A stretch of 47,488 bases of DNA from Balneolia bacterium (GCA_022565795.1 JAIUMA010000022.1:1-47488); one strand, 5' to 3'. Shown: positions 9,129 to 20,649, counted from the stretch's first letter. The notes: a model not told the origin generated them from the letters alone. Translations and numbers: made by a program.

Positions 9129-10907
9129 TTAATCGACTACCAGCCGAACCGTAAAGTTCGACCTGAGGTCCACATTGAGGAAGTCGCTTCCGCGCAGATT
9201 CACCGGTCGGAAATCACTGGTGATGAGCTCGCCATCAAGTGAAATAAACTCCGATCTGTTTAGCACCTCAAGCTGCTCTTCGTTGAGCGAGAACTGAATC
9301 GTTTCGGTTCGCACGTCGCTGGAAAACCCGGCCGGACCAACCGGCGCAGACAGCATTCGTATGCGCTCTGAGGGCTCAAAAGGAAGTATGGTTACTGAAT
9401 CCTCGTTTTCATCCAGAAAGGTGAGGCGGATATCCACATCGAGCGGAAGCCGGTTTTGGTAGACAAGCGTAAACTGCGCGTCGGAAATGTAGGCTTCATC
9501 CCGGCGGTCCGGCAGGCGCGACAGGGAGACTTCAATCAGATCGTCGAAGGTGGCCGGCTGGTCTTCCGTAGCGAGTGAGAACGGGATATTAACGCGCCAG
9601 AAGACATCGAAATCAACCGGAACCTCTGCAAAACCGGGCTCCATATCCGGATTACTGAGCACTTTATTCACCAGAAAAATTTCGGTGGGAAACTGACTCA
9701 GAAACTCATTTACGTTACTGTTTTCATTTGTGAAGGTATGCGTATCGTTAATTTTAATCTCATCCCCATCGGGGAAAGTAGGGAAACGAAGCAGGGTCTC
9801 CTGCGGCACAACCTCGCCCCGGTAAAGGAAGCCGTCTACCGTGTCGGACGGACTCACATAGTAGGGTGAGCCGGGTATGCCGCTGAGGAAGAACTCCTCG
9901 CCTTTATCATTCCGGCCCATCACCAATGCGTATACCATGGTGCCGATACCAAGATTTGTGGTATAGTCGAGCTCCAGACTTGAGTTGGTTAGAGTGATGC
10001 CCTCAAAGCGAGCAGAAAGAAAATCCAGATCATTAAACTCCGATTCAAAATAGCGATTGGGGTCGATTACGTCGATTGGCCCGTTATCGGAAGTGGAACC
10101 ATCGTTGCCGAGTGCGATCACTTTCGGCATAATAATTCCTCTGGCGGAAACCGGCTGAAAAGGCTCGGATGACATCATAATACCAAAACCGCCCTGAGGC
10201 GGACCGGATTCATCACTTTCGAACCGGATGCTTACAAGTACGGGAATCTCGTTGCCTTCAGCAAAAATGCGAACATCGCGTATGGTGCTGGTAAACGACC
10301 CACCGGCAATTTGTGACCCGGATCGTGTTATCACCAGCGTATCGGAAGGAATGATGTTTCCGGATACATCGAGCCCGTAGATGGTCGGAAACGAAAGCTG
10401 AAGCTGTTCGATTTCGAGTCCGGTTTGGTTTTCAATATCGCTGAAAACAAGCGTGGCTGAACCGATTTCTACAAAGTCTTCAGGAGAGCTGAATTCGAAA
10501 GATGAAAGGCTGATTTTTGTGCTGAAGCTTCCGTTAAGCGTAAGCTGATTGGACAAGGGCATCATGCTTCCCGCAGGAGAAATAGTACCGCCAGTTGGCT
10601 CCAGCTCGAAACCCGACAGCACGTCGTTAAACGCACCAAATGGCATCTGGGACTCAAAACCAAGAATAGCAAGCCCCGTTTCAGCATCTACGTTGAAACG
10701 ATCACGAAAGCCCGACCTGGTAGTATCAATTATAGAGCCCGAACCACCAAGAAGGCGGTACTCGGTATTATTGATAAGTGGTATGGTATAGCGCTGCTCC
10801 GTTTCGAATGAGGGCGACATCGGCCGCTCACAAGCTGAAAGTACAATAAGTATTAGCAGCCCGATTACATATCGAGCCGCAGGCTGGTACGTATCTGTTT
10901 TTCCCAT
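9129..10907 (-). CDS. Large uncharacterised lipoprotein, partner of the barrel
   Basis: 592 aa. A hydrophobic N-terminus ends LIVLSACERP, a clear lipobox. The rest is beta-rich with no catalytic motif that I recognise; it contains repeated strand-like blocks (LTLNGSFSTKISLSSFEF, SSLELDYTTNLGIGTMVYAL) and mentions no Cys-rich or metal motif. Its stop codon lies 13 bp before the start of the barrel gene and overlaps that gene's Shine-Dalgarno sequence, so the two proteins are likely made in a fixed ratio and may form a lipoprotein/barrel complex in the outer membrane. Function is unknown. Confidence 0.8.
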   Translation of the reverse strand: MGKTDTYQPAARYVIGLLILIVLSACERPMSPSFETEQRYTIPLINNTEYRLLGGSGSIIDTTRSGFRDRFNVDAETGLAILGFESQMPFGAFNDVLSGFELEPTGGTISPAGSMMPLSNQLTLNGSFSTKISLSSFEFSSPEDFVEIGSATLVFSDIENQTGLEIEQLQLSFPTIYGLDVSGNIIPSDTLVITRSGSQIAGGSFTSTIRDVRIFAEGNEIPVLVSIRFESDESGPPQGGFGIMMSSEPFQPVSARGIIMPKVIALGNDGSTSDNGPIDVIDPNRYFESEFNDLDFLSARFEGITLTNSSLELDYTTNLGIGTMVYALVMGRNDKGEEFFLSGIPGSPYYVSPSDTVDGFLYRGEVVPQETLLRFPTFPDGDEIKINDTHTFTNENSNVNEFLSQFPTEIFLVNKVLSNPDMEPGFAEVPVDFDVFWRVNIPFSLATEDQPATFDDLIEVSLSRLPDRRDEAYISDAQFTLVYQNRLPLDVDIRLTFLDENEDSVTILPFEPSERIRMLSAPVGPAGFSSDVRTETIQFSLNEEQLEVLNRSEFISLDGELITSDFRPVNLRGSDFLNVDLRSNFTVRLVVD

Positions 10908-10935
10908 AATGCTGGACCTTCTCTCTTAGGCAAGA

Positions 10936-10961
10936 TTAATGCATCCCTGATGATGCATTAA
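10936..10961. repeat. Perfect 10-bp inverted repeat
   Basis: TTAATGCATC (10936-10945) and GATGCATTAA (10952-10961) flank a 6-nt loop. It lies 29 bp upstream of the lipoprotein start and 67 bp beyond the AGCS stop codon. There is no long T-tract on the minus strand, so an operator or weak attenuator is as likely as a terminator. Confidence 0.55.
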
Positions 10962-11027
10962 AATTACTTAATAATTAGATCAAAACCGACTTACGGGGTA
11001 AACCTTATCGAAAACCTTTAATTGCCT

Positions 11028-12422
11028 TTAGCTAAAATCTCCCCGGTCGTACTTTTTGAAGTATTCTTTGGATGCTGCAACTACTTTAGGCGCAAGAAGT
11101 ATGGTAGAAATCATCGTTGGGATGGCCATCATGGCAAACGCGCTGTCCAGAAGATTGATAACCGCTCCAATGGTTGCAACAGAGCCGAAAACAATGCTTA
11201 AAACGTAGAAGTAGTTAAAGTACTTTTTCTTATCGGCACCGGCCAGGAAGCTGATACACTTGGCGCCGTAATACGAATAGGTAAACATGGTTGTGAGCGC
11301 AAAAACCGTAACGCAGACGATAAGAATCGGCACGCCTAAAACAGGAATACCGGAAGAGAAGGCCATGGCCGTGAGCGTAACGCCATCTGTATCGGTGTTC
11401 ATCCATACGCCGGTAACCAGAATGGCCAGGGCGGTCATGGTGCAGACAAGAATAGTATCAATAGCGGGCTCGAGCATTGCAACAAGGCCTTCACGCACCG
11501 GTTCGTTGGTTTTAGCCGCGCCGTGTGCCATAGACTCGGTTCCGATACCGGCCTCATTGGAAAAGGCCGCCCGGCGGACCCCTATAATAATAACGGCACC
11601 GACTGCTCCGCCCAGCATGGATTCCGAGTTCACATATTCACCTCTGAAGGCATCCGTAACGATGAGCGACAGATAGTAAGGAACAACATCAATATGGGTG
11701 ATGAGGATATAGACGACGGAAACCACGTAAAGCACAACCATAAACGGAACAAGCGTAGCCGCTACGTTTCCGATTCTTTTGATGCCCCCAAAAATCACCA
11801 GTGCTACAATTGCGGTAAGAATAAGACCGGTGATGAGATCCGAGCCAAAATGAGCTTCCGGACTTACAGCAGCCATAGGAATAAGCACGCTGTCGCGGAT
11901 AATTTGCGTAAGCTGATTAGCCTGAAAAAGCGGAAGACACCCAAGAAGGCCACAAAAGCTGAAAAACCAAGCCAAAGGATGCCATTTCTTATCAAGACCC
12001 TCGCGAATAACGTACATCGGGCCGCCCTGAATCTTGCCTTCGCTGTCGCGGCCCCTATACATTATTGATAGCGTACAGGTGAAGAATTTCGTAGCCATAC
12101 CAACCAGCGCGCTCACCCACATCCAGAAAATGGCGCCCGGGCCACCCATGGTAATCGCAACGGCCACGCCGCCAATATTACCCATTCCAACCGTAGCCGC
12201 AAGCGCCGCGCTTAAAGCCTGAAAGTGGTTTATATCCCCTTCTGCATCGGGATCGTCGTACTTCCCTGTAAGCACGCCTACCGCATGACCTATGTATCTG
12301 TAGGGAGAAAAGCGGGAAAGGATTACAAAGAAAATGCCGCCGCCGACCAGCAGGGCAACAAGAGGCGGGCCCCACGCAAAGTCAGCAAACTGACCGGTGA
12401 GAGCTTCAAGGCGTTCAATCAT
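11028..12422 (-). CDS. AGCS-family sodium:alanine (amino acid) symporter
   Basis: 464 aa polytopic inner-membrane carrier, the usual length. It shows the family signatures GMGNIGGVAVAITMGGPGA followed by IFWMWVSALVGM, the QGGPMYV segment, and RRAAFSNEAGIGTESMAHGA. The family imports alanine, glycine or related small amino acids with Na+. About eleven hydrophobic segments can be picked out. It is monocistronic, diverging from the small barrel gene across a 240-bp gap that contains a 20-bp palindrome. Exact substrate is not deducible. Confidence 0.95.
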   Translation of the reverse strand: MIERLEALTGQFADFAWGPPLVALLVGGGIFFVILSRFSPYRYIGHAVGVLTGKYDDPDAEGDINHFQALSAALAATVGMGNIGGVAVAITMGGPGAIFWMWVSALVGMATKFFTCTLSIMYRGRDSEGKIQGGPMYVIREGLDKKWHPLAWFFSFCGLLGCLPLFQANQLTQIIRDSVLIPMAAVSPEAHFGSDLITGLILTAIVALVIFGGIKRIGNVAATLVPFMVVLYVVSVVYILITHIDVVPYYLSLIVTDAFRGEYVNSESMLGGAVGAVIIIGVRRAAFSNEAGIGTESMAHGAAKTNEPVREGLVAMLEPAIDTILVCTMTALAILVTGVWMNTDTDGVTLTAMAFSSGIPVLGVPILIVCVTVFALTTMFTYSYYGAKCISFLAGADKKKYFNYFYVLSIVFGSVATIGAVINLLDSAFAMMAIPTMISTILLAPKVVAASKEYFKKYDRGDFS

Positions 12423-12586
12423 GCGAAAACGTCAGAAAAGGAGTAGAAAAGTTATGTTGGACTGAGTGAATTGCGCTAACAAGCAAATACGGCAAATCAG
12501 TTCATTAAACTAATGAATTCAGACGAAGCATAAAACAGGGGGCTGGGACTGCTAAACAGTCAGGTGCTAAGCTTCTTTAACCTGAA

Positions 12587-12606
12587 TTCAAAGCCCGGGC
12601 TTTGAA
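12587..12606. promoter_or_regulatory. 20-bp perfect palindrome between divergent genes
   Basis: TTCAAAGCCCGGGCTTTGAA is its own reverse complement over all 20 bases. It sits 57 bp before the barrel gene ATG and 165 bp before the AGCS start. A position between two divergent promoters suits a dimeric regulator site; a very tight hairpin in the barrel-gene leader is the alternative. Confidence 0.5.
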
Positions 12607-12662
12607 CGGATGCAAAAATATTCCATATTCAAGTTCAATGACCGTCATCTATCCAAATCATC

Positions 12663-13340
12663 ATGAACGCCTCTATTTTACCCTTCTTATCCATACTGTT
12701 CCTGCTCTTTTCCTGCGCCGGGCAGTTAAAAGCCCAGGCCGTGCATGAATGGAAAGTCGGTTTCTCCATAGATCGAACAAGCCTGGATATTGCCAATGAT
12801 AACCTATTTCTAACCCCGCAAACCAGTTTCTCTATATCAGTGCAACCCGTATTCAGGGTTAACGAGGACTTTTCTCTGATAACCGGGCTGGAATACAGCT
12901 ATTTTAACTATAGCATGCCTTCCTTTCAGACGGGAACCCAATTACTGGATGAGGCGGGCAACCCCCATGTATCCTATTTAAACCTGCCGCTGCTTGTAAA
13001 CATGCACTTTTTGGAAAACCTGAGGGAGCTCAACTTTACCGCTGGCTTCCGCATATCCAGACGCATAGCTCATACAGACGGTGTTGCCAGGATACGTACC
13101 GAAAACATTGATACAGAAGTCACCCACTTTTTCTCGGAGTTTTCGCAAAACTTCATTTTGGGATATACTCTTGGAATAGGCTACCGCCTGCCGGGACAGC
13201 CCATAGGCATAGACCTTATATATAACCAGGACCTGACACCATTCTACAACCTCCGTGACCTTGCCCCCGGCACGTTCATAGGTTTTCAGCTCAACACCTG
13301 GAGAAGAAGCATAGGGCTAAGAGTAAACTACCATTTTTAG
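12663..13340 (+). CDS. Small outer-membrane beta-barrel protein
   Basis: 225 aa. Signal peptide about 1-25 (LFSCAGQLKAQA); the internal Cys is not in a good lipobox. The mature chain resembles the PorT/OmpW-like outer-membrane beta-barrel families of Bacteroidota: EWKVGFSIDRTSLDI, SISVQPVFRVNEDFSLITGLEYS, SYLNLPLLVNMHF, and a final RVNYHF ending in Phe. No ligand can be inferred. It is transcribed alone, and is followed by a bidirectional terminator. Confidence 0.82.
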   Translation: MNASILPFLSILFLLFSCAGQLKAQAVHEWKVGFSIDRTSLDIANDNLFLTPQTSFSISVQPVFRVNEDFSLITGLEYSYFNYSMPSFQTGTQLLDEAGNPHVSYLNLPLLVNMHFLENLRELNFTAGFRISRRIAHTDGVARIRTENIDTEVTHFFSEFSQNFILGYTLGIGYRLPGQPIGIDLIYNQDLTPFYNLRDLAPGTFIGFQLNTWRRSIGLRVNYHF

Positions 13341-13370
13341 ACCTCCTGCCTCAATTCTATCCATTTAAAG

Positions 13371-13404
13371 TTTTGCACCTGCCTGCAGCAGTCAGGTGCA
13401 AAAA
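13371..13404. terminator. Bidirectional terminator between convergent genes
   Basis: A perfect 11-bp stem (TTTTGCACCTG at 13371-13381 with CAGGTGCAAAA at 13393-13403) with an 11-nt loop has A/T runs on both sides. It lies 31 bp after the barrel gene and 28 bp after the protease gene stop. Confidence 0.82.
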
Positions 13405-13431
13405 TTAACATCGCAAGCGAATGCGAGCCTC

Positions 13432-16400
13432 CTACTTCACCAGCATCATTTTGTTCGTCTGGGTAAAGCTGCCCGCATGAATTCGGTAAAGATACAGCCC
13501 TGAAGCCAGTCGGTTGGCGTCGAACGATACCGTATGGTGACCCGCATTCTGCTGACCATTCACCAACACAGCCACTCTTTGCCCCTGCAGGTTGAACACC
13601 TCCAGCCTCACATCAGAAGCTTCAGGAAGCGCATAGGAAATAAGCGTAGTCGGATTAAACGGATTCGGATAGTTCTGGCCCAGAGAAAAGTCGGCAGGTA
13701 ATCCGGGTACAGGCTCCGTGCCAACCAGCTGACCGTTGTTGAAACTGGCAAGCGGCAGGTTGATTTCATTGTCCTCTCCGGTAAGTTCCAAGGTGCGGTT
13801 CGGTGTTCCTGATTCGCCCACATCATCTGTTTCCCAGCCGTTGTTCGGAAGGCTGCGCTCATCACCTGCAACAATCACATATTTATATTCAACCAAATCA
13901 CCGCTCTCGCCGGCAATGCGAGCGCTGAAGCTGTACACACTAGCCTGATCCGTTTCGGTCATTGGCAAAACGTCTTCCCCCTCAATAAACTCCCACCCAT
14001 TGAAACTTCCCCGAACAAAAACAAGATCTCCGGCATGAGGTTTAAAATCACCGTTTAAAGCAAACTGCGACATATCGACCGTAAACGTTACCACATCTGA
14101 AGGGCCGGCGGATATACGAATGAACGCGTCTGAGCTAAGCGTGTCGGTTATTGGTGAGTCGGTATTAATCTCAAAGCTCAGAGCAAACTCCAGGGGGTCT
14201 TTAATTTCAGACAGCGGAACCGATGTAACCGTAACCAGCACAACCGATTCGCTTTCCGCTTCTATCACACCCGAATCCGGCGAAAAGCTGAGTATCTCGC
14301 CGGCCTGAACCGGAATCAAATCTGAAATGGCTGATAGTCCTAAATTCACAAAGCTGTAGCTAATCGGGTCATCGCCCGGGTTGCTTACAAGGAGTTCGAC
14401 TGTTTCCACGCTGTTGTAGGGAACATCGATATCGAGTTCATCTTCATCAAAAACAAGCTCAGCATACCTTCGACCCACGCCCTCAAGTCCGATTTCCAGC
14501 ACCGGGTTTGGCGCATCACTTTCAATACGCAAAACAGCTGTGTTGAGTCCGCGCTTTTCGGGTTCGAAACCAGCAAACAGGATTATCGATTCACCCGGAG
14601 CAATTTCACTCCCAATGTATGAAACAGAAAACGCCGCATCTGATGTGCTTATATCCTCAATCTGAACCGTTGATGATGATTCATTCGTAAGCTCAATTTC
14701 CATCACCTTCGACCCGGAAATATAGACCTCATCAAAATCGAGTTCCGTAACCGAAGCAGCCAGCCCAGGAAGCTCATCCAGTATCGAAAGCTCAAAACCA
14801 AGCTCTATGAGCGGGTTCGTCAGATCATTGCTAAAAAGGCGCGTTTTGCCTTCGAAGAAGCCCGTATTGAGGTACGAAGCGTCTAGGGTGATGGCCAGGT
14901 CGATCGATTCACCCGGCGGAACGGTTGCAGCGGCCGGACTAATATTCTGAATAAACGACGGGGTGTCGGATGCGCCCAGCAGATCGAGGCTGCCCGACCA
15001 TGTTGTTGCCGGCCCCATATCCCATCCGTTTCCGATCCAAACGTACAAATTGGCCATGTTGAGCGGTGCAGGAATGGTAACCGTGCGATTGACGGGCGTG
15101 CCGTCTGCACCAATATCTCCGGTGCCCCACGGAATAAGCGTGCCCGGAGCACCGTAATTCGAAAAACCGCCCATTTGCAGCACTACCGAGCCTGAATGGA
15201 TATCCTCACGGTCGGTTATAAGCAGGGTAAAGTCGCTGGCCCATGAGCCGCCTCCGTTGGCAGCCATCACAAAATTGGCATCAATGGCATAGAGCTCGCC
15301 CGTGTAGCCATTGCCCGTTACGTTTATAAACTGGTTTCCGGCCAGGGTGAGGTCCTCAAACTCCAAGAGTACACTGCTGCTGAAACCGCCGTCATGGTTT
15401 AACACTGAAGAAGAATCATCGTGATAAATAGCTGACTGATCAATACGATCGTAATAGCTCTGAATTATTTGGAGGCTGCGATTATCCGTGGCATAGCCTT
15501 CTCCTGACAGATAATCTGAAAGCATGGCTCTTTCGTGTTCACTAATCTCCGTATTCTGAGAAGATTCAGGCAGCACGGAGTATCGTAGCGGTCCGGCCGT
15601 TTTATTGTTGAGAACAGTCTCCGATATAAAATTAGGAAACACATAGGAAAGCTGGCCTTCACCCGTGTTGGTGATTGTGAGGAGCTCCGTTCCGGTAAGG
15701 CCAGGAGTCAGAATACCGTTGACGACTTCGGTGCTGAGTGAGATGCGCGGCGAGCCGTCTGTCGTAACCTCAATCACGTTTGAAACTTCGGATACGTTTC
15801 CAAAGAAATCGGCTGTACGGATGGCGATGTAGTAGGTGGTTAACGGTTCGAGCCGGGATATGGTAAGGGTTTCCGTTTCTCCGGCCGGTCGCGGATTTGT
15901 GGTATCGCTAACCGGCCGCGCTTTCTCAAATTCTGAAGCATCGAAAGCTACAGTAGAAATCCGCATATCGTATGCCGCAGCGCGACCTTCCATTCCGCTT
16001 CCGCCTGGTGCAGTCCAGCTTAGGGTGATAGAATTCTCGGCAGGGTCGGTCACCACGCTTAAATCGGTTATTACCGCGGGAGCAATGCCGTCATCTTCGC
16101 CCGGGCCGGAAAATGTGAGGCCGGAGTTCTCGAATATCCACTCTTCAAAATAGGAAACGCGTGCATAGATTCCCATATAGTTGGGTTCTGCGCAGCCATA
16201 GCCCCAGCTTGTGATTCCTGCGAGAACCACGCCCAAAGGCGCATCAGGGTCCGGAACAACCAATGGCCCACCGCTGTCACCCTGACACGTATCCACGCCT
16301 CCTTCGCCCCAGAAGCCGGCTGCCAGCATATCATCGGAAATAACTTCACCGGGATACCCCTCCTGAGCCTGAGCGTTCGACACAATCGGTACCTGTGCTA

Positions 16401-17028
16401 CCTGAAGCACGAGCGGATACGGCCCGCCTGATGATACTCTGCCCCAGCCTGTAATCGTGCCCGTTGTTCCATCTTCCTCGAAGCCGAGCGCACGATGAAG
16501 TCCGGTTGAGATACCAACGGCCTCCACATTCGGGTCGCTTAGGTCAAGCGGCTCCGACAAGCGAACAAGTGCTATATCATTACCCGTGAAAACACTCTCA
16601 AAATCGGGATGATTAATAATATCTGCGGCCTGACGATCCTGACCACTTTCATCATCTTTGGCAGAAAAGCCCGCTCTGATAAATACGGAACTGCCCATGC
16701 AGTGCGCCGCTGTTAAAATCCACTCATCATCAAGCACAGTCCCGCCGCAGTATGGGTCGCCGGCCTCGGTAACAATAGCAACAGTCCACGGATAGTCGGC
16801 AATATCGGCATCATCACCGCCTACAATTTTTATAGTCGGCAATCCGACTGACTGATACATCTGTTGCAAATGCGAACGCTCCTCAGTCGTGAGCGCAAGC
16901 GTGTTTAAGTAGGAAGAAATAGCTTCGGAATCTGTTGTCCGCTGAGCCATAGCTTCTCCGGCCTGCATCACAGGAAAAACAAATGAAAAAATAATGAGCA
17001 GAGCCGGGAGGCTTCTCAGGCGCTTCAT
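13432..17028 (-). CDS. Secreted trypsin-like S1 protease with T9SS sorting domain
   Basis: 1198 aa. Signal peptide about 1-28, then a propeptide to Lys67, which precedes the mature-type N-terminus IVGG (68-71), so activation by a trypsin-like cut (possibly autocatalytic) is expected. Catalytic triad: His109 in TAAHC, Asp151 in GNDIALV, Ser252 in GDSGGP; Asp246, six residues before Ser, corresponds to trypsin Asp189, predicting Arg/Lys specificity. Next come a fibronectin III-like domain (about 318-405), beta-sandwich modules of the choice-of-anchor and ASPM/Hydin type, a CBM48-like/AMPK glycogen-binding early-set domain ([12 protein letters not shown]-like segment), and a C-terminal [10 protein letters not shown] sorting domain ending MMLVK. 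It is a tandem paralog of the next gene. The passenger presumably crosses the outer membrane through T9SS, whose machinery is not in this window. Confidence 0.95.
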   Translation of the reverse strand: MKRLRSLPALLIIFSFVFPVMQAGEAMAQRTTDSEAISSYLNTLALTTEERSHLQQMYQSVGLPTIKIVGGDDADIADYPWTVAIVTEAGDPYCGGTVLDDEWILTAAHCMGSSVFIRAGFSAKDDESGQDRQAADIINHPDFESVFTGNDIALVRLSEPLDLSDPNVEAVGISTGLHRALGFEEDGTTGTITGWGRVSSGGPYPLVLQVAQVPIVSNAQAQEGYPGEVISDDMLAAGFWGEGGVDTCQGDSGGPLVVPDPDAPLGVVLAGITSWGYGCAEPNYMGIYARVSYFEEWIFENSGLTFSGPGEDDGIAPAVITDLSVVTDPAENSITLSWTAPGGSGMEGRAAAYDMRISTVAFDASEFEKARPVSDTTNPRPAGETETLTISRLEPLTTYYIAIRTADFFGNVSEVSNVIEVTTDGSPRISLSTEVVNGILTPGLTGTELLTITNTGEGQLSYVFPNFISETVLNNKTAGPLRYSVLPESSQNTEISEHERAMLSDYLSGEGYATDNRSLQIIQSYYDRIDQSAIYHDDSSSVLNHDGGFSSSVLLEFEDLTLAGNQFINVTGNGYTGELYAIDANFVMAANGGGSWASDFTLLITDREDIHSGSVVLQMGGFSNYGAPGTLIPWGTGDIGADGTPVNRTVTIPAPLNMANLYVWIGNGWDMGPATTWSGSLDLLGASDTPSFIQNISPAAATVPPGESIDLAITLDASYLNTGFFEGKTRLFSNDLTNPLIELGFELSILDELPGLAASVTELDFDEVYISGSKVMEIELTNESSSTVQIEDISTSDAAFSVSYIGSEIAPGESIILFAGFEPEKRGLNTAVLRIESDAPNPVLEIGLEGVGRRYAELVFDEDELDIDVPYNSVETVELLVSNPGDDPISYSFVNLGLSAISDLIPVQAGEILSFSPDSGVIEAESESVVLVTVTSVPLSEIKDPLEFALSFEINTDSPITDTLSSDAFIRISAGPSDVVTFTVDMSQFALNGDFKPHAGDLVFVRGSFNGWEFIEGEDVLPMTETDQASVYSFSARIAGESGDLVEYKYVIVAGDERSLPNNGWETDDVGESGTPNRTLELTGEDNEINLPLASFNNGQLVGTEPVPGLPADFSLGQNYPNPFNPTTLISYALPEASDVRLEVFNLQGQRVAVLVNGQQNAGHHTVSFDANRLASGLYLYRIHAGSFTQTNKMMLVK

Positions 17029-17190
17029 TATGATAGGTGACGATGAAAAAAGTACTACACCGCGAACGGCAACAGAGCCGCCAAACTAAGGTGCAAAGGA
17101 TATAACGCTAATTTATGAATTTTAAAGCACTGTTTTCTCTAAAATATCCCTGTGGCCGATTAGGTAAAAACATCACGAAACCCATCACCC

Positions 17191-17230
17191 TAATATAAAA
17201 AGGGAACCCGAACCAAAGCCGGATTCCCTT
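17191..17230 (-). terminator. Rho-independent terminator after the upstream protease
   Basis: On the minus strand an 11-bp stem (AAGGGAATCCG at 17220-17230 with CGGGTTCCCTT at 17200-17210, one wobble) and a 9-nt loop is followed by TTTTATATT. It suggests that the two protease genes are transcribed separately although they are adjacent. Confidence 0.8.
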
Positions 17231-17292
17231 CTGTCAAAAAACGTCAAACGTATACAGGAGTCAATACACTGATTACTGCTGACTGTTCAGTG

Positions 17293-20200
17293 CTATTTCA
17301 CCAGCATCATCTTATTAGTCTGGCTGAAGCTGCCCGCCTGTATGCGGTACAGATACATGCCCGAGGCCAGACGGTTGGCGTCGAAAGTAGCCGTATGTAC
17401 GCCTGCGTTCTGCTGACCATTAACCAGAACCGCTACGCGCTGGCCCTGCAGGTTGAAAACTTCCAGCGTCACTTCGGCCGCTTCCGGCAGCGCATAGCTG
17501 ATGGATGTAGTCGGGTTGAAGGGATTCGGGTAGTTCTGACCCAGCTCAAACGCTGTCGGCAGATTCATTTCATCACCCGTGCTGGTCGATACGTCGTCGT
17601 TATAGAACACAACCGGTAGATCGGTTTCTTCACCTGTAAGAACATGAACCCGGTTATCGGTTCCGTTTTCGGCTACGCGGTCGCTTTCCCAACCATCGTT
17701 GAACATCTCGCGCCCGTCGCCTGAGGCAATATAGAATTTGTACTCATGCTCATCTCCGGCTTCACCACGAAGCTCCAGACTGATCGTGTATACGCCGCTG
17801 CCGTCGCTTACCATAGGCTGCTCGGGATCATACTCCCAGTCGTTGAAGCTGCCGCGGACATAAACGGCATCATTAACCGAAGGGTCGTAGAGGCCTTCCG
17901 ACTGAAACAGACTCATGTTAACACTAAAGGTTACAAGATCTGAAGGCGGGTCTACCGCTTCTGCCGTAAGCGGGATTTCGATGTTGCCTCCTGGTGAATC
18001 ATTAAGAATGATGATAAGCCCGTCTACCTCGGCTTCCTGCGATGGTGAATAGCTTACCTCAATTTCGAGCGTTTCGTCCGGACCGATGGCGCCACTTCGG
18101 GGAGTTGCCGAAAAGCCCTGGCGGTTCGTAAGAATCTGCTCCACATTGATCACCTCTTCACTGGTGTTTGTGAGTTCGAAGGTCTTCATTTCAACATCTC
18201 CTGTAAACACAGTGCCGAAATCGAGCGCATCAACCGAGGCAAAAAGTCCGCCCGTCTGACCAATTTCGAGGAAAAACTCCAGCGTCTGGTTCGGGTTGCT
18301 GAGGTCGTTGCTTCTCAAATTGGTGAGGCCTTCATAGGTTCCTTCCTCGAGCTCTCCCGCATCGAAGCTGATGGTTACCTGAACTTGCTCACCTACAGGA
18401 ATGGAACCCGAAGACGGAGATATTGAGGTGATGAAGTTCGGCGCGTCGCTTATGCCGATGAGCTCAACCAATCCGCTCCAGGTGCTGCTTGGTCCGGTGT
18501 TCCAGCCGTGACCGATCCATACGAACAGATCATCCACAAGAAGCGGGGTTGGGATAGAGACGGTTGTGTTAACCGGCGTTCCGGTTCCGCTGCCGCCGGT
18601 TCCCCATGGAACTCTTGTGCCGGAAGGCCCAAAGTCCGAAAAACCGCCTACCTGAAGCACGACCGTAGAATTGGAAATGGTTTCCTCCGTAGTAAACAAT
18701 ACGGCAAAATCGCTCGCCCAGGTTTGGCCACCGGCCTGATCTAAAACAAAATCGGCTCTTACTGCCGTTAACTCGCCTGTGTAACCATCACCGGTTACAT
18801 CAAAAAACTCGCTGCCCTGCGCGGTGAAGTCTTCAAATTCGATGAGCACGCTGTCGCCTTCGTCGAGCAGGCCGGCATCGCTTCTTTCGTTGAACAGACG
18901 CTCTTCAGCCAAATCGAGCAGTCGCTGCTCACGCGCTGACGGATTCTGAAGCGTACCGTTTTCACGCGCATTCATCAGGTCTCTCGCCTGATACTCAGCT
19001 TCCGCTACTCCGCGGCTAAACTCCGTTTGTGCAAACGACCGAAGAGGTGCACTGTTTTCGCTGTTCAGCACGGTTTCGCCCAGGAAGGATGGAAAAACAT
19101 AGGTAAGCAGTCCCTCACCTGAGTTTGTAATTGTAAGACTGCGTTCCGTTGTTTGCCCTTCTCCAAGCACCAGATCAAAGCTCGTGCTGCTGAGGCTTAT
19201 GGCCGGAGAGCCATCGGTTTCACCTTCTGCAATATTGGAAATATCAGAGAGGTTGCCGTAAAAATCGCGTGTTTTCAGAGCAATGTAGTAGGTCGTTTGC
19301 GGATCGAGACCGGTAAGCTCGAAGCTTTCTGCCTCACCTGCGAAAGCGGGGCGTATGACGTCTTCCACTTCATCAGCGTCTTCGAAATTTGCTTCGGTGA
19401 TTGGCGATTCGGAAATACGGAGATCATAAAAAGCGGCACGGCCTTCATCATCGCTTCCGCCGGGTGCCGTCCAGGAAAGGGTGAAGCTGTTCTCGGTCGG
19501 AATGCCCTCAACGGCAAGGTCGTTTACGGCTGAAGGCGGGATTCCGTCGTCTTCACCCGGACCCGGAAAGCTGAGCCCGGAGTTTTCAAAAATCCACTCT
19601 TCGAAATAGGAAACGCGCGCATACATCCCCATGTGCGTAGGGCTGGCACAGCCGGTTCCCCAGCTTGTGATACCCGCTAAAACAACGCCAAGCGGAGCGC
19701 TCGGATCCGGCACAACAAGCGGACCACCGCTGTCGCCCTGGCAGGCATCAACGCCGCCTTCGCCCCAGAGACCGGCCGCGATCATATCGTCGGTAATCGT
19801 AACGTTCGGATAACCAACCTGCGCCTGCTCGTTAGATACAATCGGTACTTCAGCAGCCTGAAGAATTTGCGGAGATACACCGCCCGAAGACAAACGGCCC
19901 CAGCCGGTTATCACCGATATAACGTCTTCATCTTCAAAACCGAGCGCGTTATGCATTTCGGTGGAAGTCCAGATAGCCTCTACGTTTGGATCGCTCAAAT
20001 CGAGCGGCTCACCAAGACGAAGCAGCGAAATATCGTTACCGGTTGTTACGCTCACATAATCCGGATGGTTGATGATCTCAACGGCTTGTCTGTCCTGCCC
20101 GCTGGTATCATTTTTGTTGGTTACGCCCGCACGAATAAAGGCCGAGCCTCCAATACAGTGGGCAGCCGTGAGAATCCACTCCGCGTCAATAACTGTACCG

Positions 20201-20475
20201 CCGCAGTATTGCGATCCTGATGCGGTTACAAGCGCCACGGTCCAGGGGTAGTCGGCTATATCGGCGTCTTCACCGCCTACGATCTTGCCGGTGCGGAGAC
20301 CGACCATTTCATACATCTGCTGCAGATGGCGACGCTCTTCGGGCGTAAGCTCCAGCGTATCGAGGTATTCAGAGATTATTTCGGGGTCTTTGATAAACTG
20401 GGCCTGAGCTTCATCAGCCGGCATAGCCGTAAGCATGACGAAGAGCAGAACCAGCATTGTAGCCAGTTGCTTCAT
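17293..20475 (-). CDS. Second secreted trypsin-like S1 protease with T9SS sorting domain
   Basis: 1060 aa paralog of the downstream protease. Signal peptide about 1-26 (MPADEAQA), propeptide to Lys64, then IVGG (65-68). Triad His106, Asp148 and Ser249, with pocket Asp243, so trypsin-like specificity is again expected. The propeptide shares the [14 protein letters not shown] element with its paralog, and the sandwich domains, early-set carbohydrate-binding-like domain and C-terminal sorting domain occur in the same order; it is 138 residues shorter, the difference lying in the middle sandwich region. A 264-bp gap with a terminator separates the two. This is probably a tandem gene duplication with divergence; substrate unknown. 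Confidence 0.95.
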   Translation of the reverse strand: MKQLATMLVLLFVMLTAMPADEAQAQFIKDPEIISEYLDTLELTPEERRHLQQMYEMVGLRTGKIVGGEDADIADYPWTVALVTASGSQYCGGTVIDAEWILTAAHCIGGSAFIRAGVTNKNDTSGQDRQAVEIINHPDYVSVTTGNDISLLRLGEPLDLSDPNVEAIWTSTEMHNALGFEDEDVISVITGWGRLSSGGVSPQILQAAEVPIVSNEQAQVGYPNVTITDDMIAAGLWGEGGVDACQGDSGGPLVVPDPSAPLGVVLAGITSWGTGCASPTHMGMYARVSYFEEWIFENSGLSFPGPGEDDGIPPSAVNDLAVEGIPTENSFTLSWTAPGGSDDEGRAAFYDLRISESPITEANFEDADEVEDVIRPAFAGEAESFELTGLDPQTTYYIALKTRDFYGNLSDISNIAEGETDGSPAISLSSTSFDLVLGEGQTTERSLTITNSGEGLLTYVFPSFLGETVLNSENSAPLRSFAQTEFSRGVAEAEYQARDLMNARENGTLQNPSAREQRLLDLAEERLFNERSDAGLLDEGDSVLIEFEDFTAQGSEFFDVTGDGYTGELTAVRADFVLDQAGGQTWASDFAVLFTTEETISNSTVVLQVGGFSDFGPSGTRVPWGTGGSGTGTPVNTTVSIPTPLLVDDLFVWIGHGWNTGPSSTWSGLVELIGISDAPNFITSISPSSGSIPVGEQVQVTISFDAGELEEGTYEGLTNLRSNDLSNPNQTLEFFLEIGQTGGLFASVDALDFGTVFTGDVEMKTFELTNTSEEVINVEQILTNRQGFSATPRSGAIGPDETLEIEVSYSPSQEAEVDGLIIILNDSPGGNIEIPLTAEAVDPPSDLVTFSVNMSLFQSEGLYDPSVNDAVYVRGSFNDWEYDPEQPMVSDGSGVYTISLELRGEAGDEHEYKFYIASGDGREMFNDGWESDRVAENGTDNRVHVLTGEETDLPVVFYNDDVSTSTGDEMNLPTAFELGQNYPNPFNPTTSISYALPEAAEVTLEVFNLQGQRVAVLVNGQQNAGVHTATFDANRLASGMYLYRIQAGSFSQTNKMMLVK

Positions 20476-20649
20476 AGTGTTAGTCAGTTGTTTATCATGT
20501 TTGAGTTATTTGAAAAACGTCGAAGGTCGAGGGAATTAACAATAAGTAATTAAAAAATAAACAATGGGCCTGCGTGAAGCTGCGTCCTCAATCCATTCAA
20601 AACTTAAAATTACCCCACCTCTGATTTGATCAAATCCATAAGTTCACAA

